From an uncultured Eubacteriales bacterium (GTDB lineage: Bacteria; Bacillota; Clostridia; Peptostreptococcales; Anaerovoracaceae): DNA of 49,658 bases. How positions within the stretch are numbered: the first letter of the stretch is position 1; each line of letters starts with the position of its first letter. The stretch spans positions 1-49,658 of the forward strand of contig CADBRA010000023.1 of the NCBI GenBank assembly GCA_902796965.1, written 5' to 3'. The notes beneath the pieces are model-generated. The model was not told where the DNA came from. It made no database searches and saw only the letters and a program-made list of their open reading frames with translations. Positions 7,068-14,669 of the stretch are shown one piece after another. A program made the translations under genes and the position numbers.

Positions 7068-8540
7068 TTAGAAGCACAGAGTTCCAGGATTGAAAATGTT
7101 CTTCTCGTCGAAGATATTTTTAACTCTCTTAAGAACTGCAGTGTAGTTACCAGCTCTGTCGTAGATAAGAGGTACGAGACGATCTCCGTAAGGTCTTGTG
7201 AACTGAGCTCCTTCTGCGAGGAATCTTGAGCCAGCCTCGTAAACTATGTCGGAGATGTCTGCTTTTGCATCTTCATCTTCAGGATCATAGAAGAATGTGA
7301 ACATGAGCTGGGAAGCTCTGTTGTGCTCAATTGGCTGCTGGTATACACCAACTGCTGTATGAGGATAATTATGTGCAGCGAGGACTTCATTCATTTCGTC
7401 TACATACTGCTGAGCCTTTTCAGGACGGCAGATGAAGAAGAGGTCTTCATATGCACCATTCGGAGTCTGCTTCCATGTAGGTCCTTCCCAAGGAGTCTTG
7501 AGAGCCTTCAGGATCTTTCTGCCGAGACCAGGGAATCCAGGAAGTGCAGGCTTGAATGTGATGTCTTTGAATGTAGTATCGAGAACTTCCTTCAGGTACT
7601 TCTCTTCATAAGCGATCTTCATCTCAGGGAGTCTGAGCAGACCTGAAAGTACCATTACGAGAGTGTATTCAGGAAGCTTTTTGCAGAGTTCAGGAATTTC
7701 ATCAGGGCTGTCCGCAATTATCGAAGCGAGATCAACCTTGTTCAGAATAACGATTTCCTGACCGATTCTTCTCGGCATAACCTTATATAAGAATGCATTG
7801 AGTGAATCAAGATCATCTGACGGAGCGAAGTAAACCTTATCTATTCTGCTCTTGATCTCGATCTTAGCCTGCATCCATGTTACGATGCCCATTGTGCCCT
7901 GAGCACCCTGTACGAGACGATAGAAGTCAAGTCCCGGGCCTGAAGGGTCAACGCCTCTTGTGAATGTAGCGCCCGGATCTCCGAGAACCTTTGAAGCGTC
8001 AAATGCATGTGCTGAAGCGGAACCTGCTCTGAATACGGATCCATCTCCATAAACGATTTCGAGTGACTGAGTAGGTTCACCGTAATCGTAAACTGTATTA
8101 GTGATGAGAGCTCTGTCAAGAGTATCTGAAAGAACTGATCTGTCAGCTTCTGCTGTAAGAGGCATCATAACTCTCAGACCCTGTGCATCGAGTGCGTCAT
8201 AAAGCTGCTTCCAAGTAACACCTGGCTGGAAACGTGCAGTCTTGTGTTTTCTGTCGATTTCGAGGATCTTGTTCATGTTTGTCATATCAATGACAATACC
8301 ACCCTGCTTAGGAATGGTTGAACCATATCTGTGAGTGTGAGAACTTACTGGAACAACAGGAATGTTGTTTTCATAAGCATACTTAACTACTGCGGAAACT
8401 TCTTCAGTTGACTCAGGCCAAACGACTGCGTCAGCGTAACCTGCAGGACATAAGCTCATATCTGTTTCATAAGCTTTGAGATCAGCTGCGGCGTCACTTG
8501 CTTTACCAACCAGCTTTTTGAGTTCATCGATCAATGCCAT
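7068..8540 (-). CDS. FAD-linked oxidase, subunit A (GlcD-like)
   Basis: This 490-residue flavoprotein of the FAD_binding_4 family is the first gene of the operon. PCMH-type FAD binding covers about 35-225: VWPESTEEVSAVVKYAYENN, then VPVSSHTHRYGSTIPK, the ITNTVYDYGEP stretch, and VQGAQGTMGIVTW. The C-terminal FAD-oxidase domain ends VKNIFDEKNIFNPGTLCF, the NPG signature of D-lactate and glycolate dehydrogenases. It differs clearly from the third gene, so the pair is not a recent duplication. The start is ATG 8540 behind AAAGGAGG, since the earlier in-frame TTG is upstream of that site. Transcription probably begins near 8725 from a TATAAT box with upstream direct repeats. It likely oxidises a hydroxy acid or related CH-OH substrate, passing electrons to the Fe-S subunit. 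Confidence 0.75.
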   Translation of the reverse strand: MALIDELKKLVGKASDAAADLKAYETDMSLCPAGYADAVVWPESTEEVSAVVKYAYENNIPVVPVSSHTHRYGSTIPKQGGIVIDMTNMNKILEIDRKHKTARFQPGVTWKQLYDALDAQGLRVMMPLTAEADRSVLSDTLDRALITNTVYDYGEPTQSLEIVYGDGSVFRAGSASAHAFDASKVLGDPGATFTRGVDPSGPGLDFYRLVQGAQGTMGIVTWMQAKIEIKSRIDKVYFAPSDDLDSLNAFLYKVMPRRIGQEIVILNKVDLASIIADSPDEIPELCKKLPEYTLVMVLSGLLRLPEMKIAYEEKYLKEVLDTTFKDITFKPALPGFPGLGRKILKALKTPWEGPTWKQTPNGAYEDLFFICRPEKAQQYVDEMNEVLAAHNYPHTAVGVYQQPIEHNRASQLMFTFFYDPEDEDAKADISDIVYEAGSRFLAEGAQFTRPYGDRLVPLIYDRAGNYTAVLKRVKNIFDEKNIFNPGTLCF

Positions 8541-8633
8541 AAACTCATTTCCTCCTTTCAAGATAGTTGTAACTCTGATATTGTCGCTTCATCATCACTA
8601 ATTTTTTACCTGCAATGTGGAGGCTTCACTCTG

Positions 8634-8664
8634 TGATCCCGGCCGAATCAGCCGACCGGGATCA
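8634..8664 (-). promoter_or_regulatory. Leader hairpin of the FAD oxidase operon
   Basis: TGATCCCGG at 8634-8642 pairs with CCGGGATCA at 8656-8664, with an inner GGC/GCC pairing. It lies in the presumed 5' untranslated region, about 95 bases before the first start codon. No U-tract follows on the minus strand, so it is not a terminator. It may stabilise or control the message. Confidence 0.4.
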
Positions 8665-8731
8665 TCACTATATCAATTCGTTGATGAAATCTGACAACTT
8701 ATCTTAATTAACTGCTTTATGCAGTGGATTT

Positions 8732-8785
8732 ATTATATAAACTGTTATCCGTTATGAATTTAACGTTATTTCATAAACGTTATTT
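8732..8785 (-). promoter_or_regulatory. Promoter region of the FAD oxidase operon with direct repeats
   Basis: A minus-strand -10 box (TATAAT) lies at 8732-8737 with no good -35. Two perfect 10-base direct repeats, AACGTTATTT at 8762-8771 and 8776-8785, lie 25-48 bases upstream of it. The layout suggests an activator binding in place of a -35 box. The regulator is unknown. Confidence 0.4.
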
Positions 8786-8893
8786 GTCTCACGAATTTCA
8801 GTATATAAACTTAATATTTTCAGTAAGAAAAGTGTAAACTTATTGTTGATTACAATATTATATTTACACTAACAATCTTACAAAAGGATTATA

Positions 8894-10546
8894 CTACATG
8901 TTGTATTTCTTGGCAATATAATCTTTTAATCCGCCCCATTTTTCATAGAAAATCTCTTCTGGCATAAGCTTAGGGCCGCCTTCAGGGATTATAGGCTTGA
9001 AGCCCATGCGTCCGAGTACATCCTTTTCAAGGTCTACTCCAGGAGCAATTTCTGTGAGAACAAGACCATCTTCTGAAGCCTGGAATACCGCTCTTTCCGT
9101 TATAAATGTAACAGGAACGTTTTTCTTTACGAAGCCCTTGCAGTAGAATGAGCTCTGTACGAGTTTATCTACAAACTTCTCGAATTTGCCGTCCTGAACG
9201 ATGTTGAGTTTGCCGTCACCGACTTCAATCTTCATGCCCTTGGCAGTGAAAGTACCAAGTATTACAATCTTCTTTGCGCCTGCAGCGATATTCATGAATC
9301 CGCCTACGCCCTTGATTACACCGTTGAGGATATTGGTATTCATATCACCTTCAGGGTTAACTTCGGAAAGACCGAACATAGCGAGATCCAGACCCTGACC
9401 TTCGAAGAAATTGAAGTGATCTCCCTGGTCAGTCATGGATTCAACGTTGATGTGAGTTCCGAAATCTACGCCTGAGAGAGGAACTCCGCCTATGCAGCCT
9501 GACTCCGATACCATTGTGAGGTAATCCGAGCAGCCCTCTTCAGCTATGATTCCACCTACACTCTGAGGCATTCCGAGACCGAAGTTTGCGTATATATCAG
9601 GTCTGATTTCCATGGCAGCTCTTCTGAGAAGAACTTTCTTATAATCAAACGGAATTGCAGGTTCATCATCTGAAGCTTCAATAACCATTCTCTTTTCGCC
9701 TGAAGTGTAAGGATTATAATATCCGCCTGTCGAGTACATTCTGTTTTCAGGATGCTCTGAAACAACGACATAGTCAACATACATTCCAGGAACCTTTACC
9801 ATATGAGGATTGATTTCGCCTACTTCTACGATTCTCTCAACTTCGACAAATACCTTTCCTCCGTTTGCTCTTACAGCCTGTGCTATTGTCAGCATTTCAA
9901 GATTGTAAGGCTCTTTTTCTATTGAAATGTTACCTGCTTTATCAGCAGTAGTTCCTCTCATCCAGCCTATGTTAAGAGGGAAACCCGTATAATACAGCTT
10001 TTCTTCGCCATAAAAATCAGGAATATAATTTACGAAGCAGAGTTCTCCGTTTTCCTTCTTCTTGGCATCAACATCTTTTGCCATCTGGTTCAGTGCGCCG
10101 CCGTCAATCCTAGGATCCTCAAATGTTCCGAGACCTGTGCTCGTGATACATCCTCTTTCTCCTCTTGCCTGAGCTTTATAAATCTGAAGGATTGTTCCAA
10201 GAGGCAGATTCCACGCAGCGATTTTGTTTGCGCTGATCATTCTTTCAGTTACATCGGAGCACGCAACGTGAGAAGCTATCCATCTCGTGATACATCCTGG
10301 ATGAGCGAGATGATCCTCTGCTCTGCAGTAATGAACACCGTCTACATCGGTACCGTTCTTAGAAAAAGAACCGCCTCCGGCTGCATGTGTATATCCCAGA
10401 TCACACGGATGTCCTGTTTCAAGAAATCTCTTTTCGGTTTCCATGATGATTTCTTCAGGTGTACCAGACGCACCGAATGTAGCGATTCCGATATTATCGC
10501 CGTCCTTTACCATTGAAGCTGCTTCTTTAGCTGTAATTACCTTCAT
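8894..10546 (-). CDS. Acyl-CoA:carboxylate CoA-transferase (fused, Pct/YdiF-like)
   Basis: The 550-residue protein fuses both halves of a family I CoA-transferase, as in propionate CoA-transferase and YdiF. The alpha half has GDNIGIATFGASGTPEEI near the start; the beta half carries the nucleophile in SESG, Glu348 by position, within SESGCIGGVPLSG. Such enzymes pass CoA from acetyl-CoA or another donor to a carboxylate through a glutamyl-CoA thioester. It is cytosolic. I start at ATG 10546 behind AGGAGGACC, since 56 upstream in-frame codons run through AT-rich leader with no ribosome site. It precedes the FAD oxidase operon by 350 bases. A paralogue lies upstream at 11432-13057. The pair probably activates and releases the acids handled by the neighbouring oxidase. 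Confidence 0.82.
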   Translation of the reverse strand: MKVITAKEAASMVKDGDNIGIATFGASGTPEEIIMETEKRFLETGHPCDLGYTHAAGGGSFSKNGTDVDGVHYCRAEDHLAHPGCITRWIASHVACSDVTERMISANKIAAWNLPLGTILQIYKAQARGERGCITSTGLGTFEDPRIDGGALNQMAKDVDAKKKENGELCFVNYIPDFYGEEKLYYTGFPLNIGWMRGTTADKAGNISIEKEPYNLEMLTIAQAVRANGGKVFVEVERIVEVGEINPHMVKVPGMYVDYVVVSEHPENRMYSTGGYYNPYTSGEKRMVIEASDDEPAIPFDYKKVLLRRAAMEIRPDIYANFGLGMPQSVGGIIAEEGCSDYLTMVSESGCIGGVPLSGVDFGTHINVESMTDQGDHFNFFEGQGLDLAMFGLSEVNPEGDMNTNILNGVIKGVGGFMNIAAGAKKIVILGTFTAKGMKIEVGDGKLNIVQDGKFEKFVDKLVQSSFYCKGFVKKNVPVTFITERAVFQASEDGLVLTEIAPGVDLEKDVLGRMGFKPIIPEGGPKLMPEEIFYEKWGGLKDYIAKKYNM

Positions 10547-11350
10547 AAGTACGGTCCTCCTATTCTGTAAGAACTTGAAAATGCTGAATAACAGCCGGTT
10601 TTCTGAACTTTTCCGGTGTCTTTTCCATGTGCCCGAAAACAAGCAGTGGTCATTCCGGCTGATATAGATCTGCATAAATATCAAAATGATGAAATTACAT
10701 ATTATTGTTAACAATCACACAATAATTAAAGTCAACATATAATATGTATGCCTATCAATTGATCGCATTTATAATAACATCTTTTTAATGCGTGTACAAT
10801 ACATTTGTAAAAAAATATTAGGTATACATATATTTTTTATAGGCACTAATATGGTATGTTTTTTCAAAAAAATTTTGTTTCATGTTAAATTATCGATGAA
10901 ATTCTGTCATATTGCCGCTGTTTTCCTGTCTGTAAAATTTTCAACATCAATTTCTGAATTTTTATAACGATAATCAGCAAATGACCAAATACTTTTTATT
11001 TTATTTACAATTTATTGTATTAATTCTCTTTTAACTGCATTATTAGGAAATATATTTATTTTTTGGAATAAAATTAAACAATACCGTAAAAATAACTGAT
11101 CCTTTTACAAATTCGATATTCTAAGTCTGATCCTTCTTTAAAAAGAATTCATATCCGCAACGTATAATTTCGTCTTCAGCGATTCTTTAAAAAAATATTA
11201 CTTTTATTGGACATGAATTAATGAAAGTATTTATCTTATGATTTCGGAACCATACAGCATCGTTTTTTTCATGCTTTGCTTTTCGAAATATAAATTAATA
11301 AGAAAACGACTGATCTGTCTGAAAAATGATAAGTAAGAAGAAACAAGTCA
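10547..11350. other. Long AT-rich intergenic region with a dyad
   Basis: About 800 bases hold no convincing gene. Near the CoA-transferase gene an inverted repeat pairs ATTATTGT at 10701-10708 with ACAATAAT at 10719-10726, and inside it lies the palindrome TTGTTAACAA. Similar TTGTT..ACAA sequences occur near 8845, 45664 and 45880. The rest (about 10780-11340) is very AT-rich and looks like non-coding or decayed DNA. Confidence 0.45.
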
Positions 11351-11380
11351 AAAGCGACCGGATTTTAAACCGGCCGCTTT
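11351..11380 (-). terminator. Terminator of the upstream CoA-transferase gene
   Basis: AAAGCGaCCGG pairs with CCGGcCGCTTT across a short A/T loop, followed on the minus strand by CTTTTGACTTG. It lies 51 bases after the stop of the 11432-13057 gene. The U-tract is short, so termination may be partial. Confidence 0.7.
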
Positions 11381-11431
11381 CTCAGAGTTAACTGTATAAA
11401 GAAGAATCTTTATCGCTAAATTTTTCTTGAT

Positions 11432-13057
11432 TTATTTTGCAGCTTCTTCTGCTTCCTTCTTGTCGAGGTAAGCAGTAAGTCCGCCCCACTCTTCCTGGAA
11501 GATTTCAGGAGGCATGCTCTTAGGACCGCCTTCAGGAATGATAGGCTTGAATCCCATGTGAGCAAGAATATCCTTCTCGATGTCTACTCCAGGAGCTACT
11601 TCAGTAAGCATTAAACCGCCTTCAACAGCCCTGAATACGCATCTGTCAGTGATGTACATCGCTGGTCTGCCGTGCTTTACTCCACGAGGAGCATCATAAG
11701 CGATCTGCTCTGATTTCTTAACGAATTTCTCGAGCTTTCCTTCCTGATCTATTACGAGCTTACCGTCCTCGATGTGTTCTTTAAGACCCTTTGCAGTGAA
11801 TGTTCCGATGAATATATTTCTTCTGGCCGCAAGAGTGATATTAGCGAATCCGCCTACACCGAGAGTTACGCCGTTAAGTCTGGATACGTTGATTGAACCG
11901 TCTTCCTGAGCTTCGGAAAGTCCATATACACCGAAGTCAAGTCCTGAGCCATCGAACCAGTCGAAGTGATCCTTCTGGTCAGCTGACCATTCGTTGTTGT
12001 AGTGGCATCCGAAGAGTGGGCCGCCGCCAGGAACTCCGCCTACCGAGCCGGACTCTGAAATGTTTGTAATGGAATCAGCTTCGCCCTCTTCTGCAAGTAC
12101 TCCGCCGCAGAATGTCGGGAGACCGATACCGAAGTTAGCCATAACGCCTCTGTTGATTTCCATTACAGTTCTTCTGATGATTACCTTCTTAGGATCGAAA
12201 GGCATAACCTCGATCGCATCTGTAGGAACCTTCATTTGACCAGTCAGGCCCTTGTAGTTGAAGTGATCATACATCTTGTAACGGAGTCCGTGAGTGATGA
12301 GTTCAGGATGCTCATCAACTACAATGTAGTCAACGAGGTTCTGACCGATCTTTACGAGTTTAGGGTTGAGCGAACCAGCCTGTGCAACCTGCTCAACTTC
12401 AACGATAACCTTGCCGCCGCATGCTTTAGCTGCACGTGCTACAGCGCCGAGCTCGAGATTGAGGCATTCGTTTTCGCATGTGATATTTCCGTGAGTATCT
12501 GCAGTTGTTCCTCTCATGATACCGAAGTCGATCTTAGGTACACTGTAGAACAGATATTCTTCACCAAGGAAATCAGGTATATATTCGATGAAACGTCTCT
12601 CACCGTTCTTTACTCTCTCAGCGTCGTATTCCTCTGCCATCTGATTGAGACGGCCGCCGTCAACACGAGCGTCCATGAATGTTCCGAGACCTACCTTTGA
12701 GAGAGCACCCGGCATACCTCTTCCGATCTCTGTGTACATCTGGAGCATTGTTCCTTCAGGCATATACCAGCCGGCGATCTTATTTGCTTCTATCAGCTTT
12801 GCTACTGCAGGAGTTGTTGATTCATGAGCTGAAATGTCGTATTTGATGAGTCCCTCGTGACCCCAGCATCCGCCTGGAATAAATCCTGCAGCATGGATGT
12901 TTGTGATGTTTGCAGGATGTCCCGTCTCAAGAAATCTCTTCTCAACAGCGAGACCGAATTCTTCAGGCCATCCTTCTACTCCGAATGATACTCCGCATAC
13001 GCAGCATCCGTCGAAAAGAAGATTAGCCGCTTCTTCCATCGAAATAAATTTTGCCAT
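11432..13057 (-). CDS. Acyl-CoA:carboxylate CoA-transferase paralogue
   Basis: This 541-residue fused family I CoA-transferase is clearly homologous to the 8894-10546 product across its whole length. Shared stretches include GTMLQMYTEIGRG / GTILQIYKAQARG, MRGTTAD, and a nearly identical C-terminal MGFKPIIPEGGPK. The nucleophile is Glu335 in ISESGSVGG. The copies have diverged enough that different acids or CoA donors are likely. The start is ATG 13057 behind GAGGAATA. It is followed by its own terminator, so it is a separate unit from the second copy. It differs in an insertion near 265-280 (GLRYKMYDHFNYKGL) and an acidic-basic tail ending EAEEAAK. Confidence 0.82.
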   Translation of the reverse strand: MAKFISMEEAANLLFDGCCVCGVSFGVEGWPEEFGLAVEKRFLETGHPANITNIHAAGFIPGGCWGHEGLIKYDISAHESTTPAVAKLIEANKIAGWYMPEGTMLQMYTEIGRGMPGALSKVGLGTFMDARVDGGRLNQMAEEYDAERVKNGERRFIEYIPDFLGEEYLFYSVPKIDFGIMRGTTADTHGNITCENECLNLELGAVARAAKACGGKVIVEVEQVAQAGSLNPKLVKIGQNLVDYIVVDEHPELITHGLRYKMYDHFNYKGLTGQMKVPTDAIEVMPFDPKKVIIRRTVMEINRGVMANFGIGLPTFCGGVLAEEGEADSITNISESGSVGGVPGGGPLFGCHYNNEWSADQKDHFDWFDGSGLDFGVYGLSEAQEDGSINVSRLNGVTLGVGGFANITLAARRNIFIGTFTAKGLKEHIEDGKLVIDQEGKLEKFVKKSEQIAYDAPRGVKHGRPAMYITDRCVFRAVEGGLMLTEVAPGVDIEKDILAHMGFKPIIPEGGPKSMPPEIFQEEWGGLTAYLDKKEAEEAAK

Positions 13058-13420
13058 ATTATTCCTCTTTTCTGCGCAGTCCAGTCATGACCGCACCAGC
13101 TTTAACATAAATAGACATATCAATCTGCATTGAATGAAACTTACGCCTCATAAGCTGCAAACCGATAAAACCATAAAAATAGCCGCACATAACATCCTTT
13201 TAAGATTTTTCAATATATGTTCTGTGCGTATAGTATATTTGAACTATCAATATGATAATAAAAATATATGTGTACGTCAATAATTATGATACATTTCGCT
13301 ACGTATACTAATAAAAATCGGATCAGCCATATACTTTTGTTTACTAAATAACGATTTTGTATAATAAATAACAAGTAAAACTAATTATATTAATAAATCG
13401 GAACAATCTGGATAAAAAAA
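13058..13420. other. AT-rich gap upstream of CoA-transferase
   Basis: The region carries the unrecognised promoter of the CoA-transferase gene and the downstream side of yqeY. Very AT-rich sequence between 13200 and 13400 shows no gene and no clear -35/-10 pair. Confidence 0.4.
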
Positions 13421-13441
13421 AGCGGCAGCAAAGCTGCCGCT
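13421..13441 (-). terminator. Terminator after yqeY
   Basis: AGCGGCAGC-AAA-GCTGCCGCT is a perfect 9-base stem followed on the minus strand by TTTTTTT. It ends the prmA-mtaB-HIT-rpsU-yqeY group. Confidence 0.92.
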
Positions 13442-13477
13442 ATTATATGCCAAAGCATAGAAGAGCATTTACAAAGA

Positions 13478-13921
13478 TCAAAGTACGCTCATTACGATTT
13501 TTTTTACTTCTCCACCATCAGCGCGGCCTTTTACTTTCGGCATAACCGCTCCCATGAGCTTTCCCATTCCGGCTTTGCCCTCGCTAATGCCAAGTTCTTT
13601 CTTTGTTTCAAGAACTATGTCGCGGATCTCGTCTTCCGAAAGCTGCTTCGGAAGGTACTCCTGAAGTACTTTGATTTCGTTTGTATAACTTTCTATCAGA
13701 TCGTTTCGTCCGGCCTTTTCAAAATCAGAGAGGGCATCTTTGCGTATCTTGACCTGTTTAGTCAGGATATCGATGATACCTTCATCATCCAATTCTGTAC
13801 TGTTATCGATTTCGTACTGTTTGACAGCTGCGCGTGCAAAGCTGATCGTATCACGTCTCACTTTGTCGTGAGCCTTGAGTGCTTCCTTAAAGTCGGCAGA
13901 TAATCTGTCCTTTAAAGACAA
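13478..13921 (-). CDS. yqeY: GatB/YqeY domain protein
   Basis: The 147-residue protein resembles YqeY, a stand-alone version of the tRNA-binding tail domain of GatB. It is commonly encoded directly after rpsU in Firmicutes, as here (15-base gap). The family pattern is visible: MSLKDRLSADFKEALKAHDKVRRDT at the start, YTNEIKVLQEYLPKQLSEDEI in the middle, and MGKLMGAVMPKVKGRADGGEVKKIV at the end. The start codon is TTG, with AGAGGTG eight bases before it; there is no competing ATG. The exact function is unknown, but a link to tRNA-dependent amidation or tRNA handling is assumed from the domain. Confidence 0.9.
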   Translation of the reverse strand: MSLKDRLSADFKEALKAHDKVRRDTISFARAAVKQYEIDNSTELDDEGIIDILTKQVKIRKDALSDFEKAGRNDLIESYTNEIKVLQEYLPKQLSEDEIRDIVLETKKELGISEGKAGMGKLMGAVMPKVKGRADGGEVKKIVMSVL

Positions 13922-13936
13922 ATGACAACACCTCTT

Positions 13937-14116
13937 TTAGTATTTTCTGGCCTTTTTTCTCGCTGCTTCAGACTTTTTCTTGCGTTTCACGCTAGGCTTC
14001 TCGTAATGCTCTCTTTTTCTGAGTTCAGACATCACGCCGTCTCTTGCGCATGAACGCTTGAATCTCTTAAGCGCGCTTTCCAGACTTTCGTTTTCTCTTA
14101 CTATAACCTGTGCCAT
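13937..14116 (-). CDS. rpsU: 30S ribosomal protein S21
   Basis: This is a 59-residue, very basic protein: [20 protein letters not shown] at the start, [20 protein letters not shown] in the middle, and a Lys/Arg-rich tail ending KARKY. This is the complete S21 pattern at the usual length (about 58 residues). S21 sits on the small subunit near the 3' end of 16S rRNA and aids initiation. GAGGGGAGGGATAATGTT gives a strong ribosome site. It lies between the HIT gene and yqeY, the standard Firmicute context. Confidence 0.96.
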   Translation of the reverse strand: MAQVIVRENESLESALKRFKRSCARDGVMSELRKREHYEKPSVKRKKKSEAARKKARKY

Positions 14117-14235
14117 AACATTATCCCTCCCCTCGTATTTTGAAATTATTGTGCCGTTTCGATTAATTCTGATAGATGCTCACAACATTAAAATTATACA
14201 TTATCTGTTTGTCATAATCAAGAACAGATTTTTGT

Positions 14236-14577
14236 TTAGCCCGGTGGCCATGTAAATTTTCTTCCGCCGAGAATATGGATATGCAGATGTTTCACGGTCT
14301 GCTGCCCTTCCTCACCAGTATTGATTATGACTCTGTATCCGTTGCCAAGTCCCTGTGACGCAGCTATTTTCTTTATGCTCTGCATCATGTATGCTATAAG
14401 CTCGCTGTCCTCCTCCGAAAGATCGTCAAGAGAGGCTATGTGTTTGCGCGGCACCATGAGAACGTGTACTGGAGCCTGTGGAGAAGCGTCTTTAAAAACA
14501 ACTATTTTATCATCCTGATAAACTATTTCAGAAGGAATTTCGCCTTCGGCGATTTTACAGAATATGCAGTCGCTCAT
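14236..14577 (-). CDS. HIT family nucleotide-binding protein
   Basis: The 113-residue histidine-triad hydrolase carries the catalytic HLHIHIL motif near residue 97. An N-terminal CIFCKIAEGEIPS supplies the usual first zinc-type cysteines, and VHVLMVPRKHI is the other conserved HIT strand. HIT enzymes of this group hydrolyse nucleoside phosphoramidates and adenylated metabolites. I prefer ATG 14577 (MSDCIF), since the ATG six bases earlier is only three bases from AAGGAGG. The gene lies 92 bases after mtaB and 120 bases before rpsU. Confidence 0.9.
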   Translation of the reverse strand: MSDCIFCKIAEGEIPSEIVYQDDKIVVFKDASPQAPVHVLMVPRKHIASLDDLSEEDSELIAYMMQSIKKIAASQGLGNGYRVIINTGEEGQQTVKHLHIHILGGRKFTWPPG

Positions 14578-14669
14578 GTTCATTCACCTCCTTCTTTAAT
14601 TTAATTAATCTGAAACATCAGGAAAATGATATTTCCGTAATTTTCATTTTATCATAAAAACACATATTG

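Noticed and set aside
8634-8664. Intrinsic terminator before the FAD oxidase operon
   Set aside because: The stem is good, but no U-tract follows on the minus strand, so I call it a leader hairpin instead.
10547-10714. 56-codon N-terminal extension of the CoA-transferase
   Set aside because: It is AT-rich, hydrophobic and without a ribosome site; ATG 10546 has AGGAGG at good spacing and matches the start of homologous enzymes.
12236-12700. 154-codon plus-strand frame inside the CoA-transferase gene
   Set aside because: It is antisense to clear CoA-transferase coding sequence, and no known family is visible; a product of codon bias on the opposite strand.
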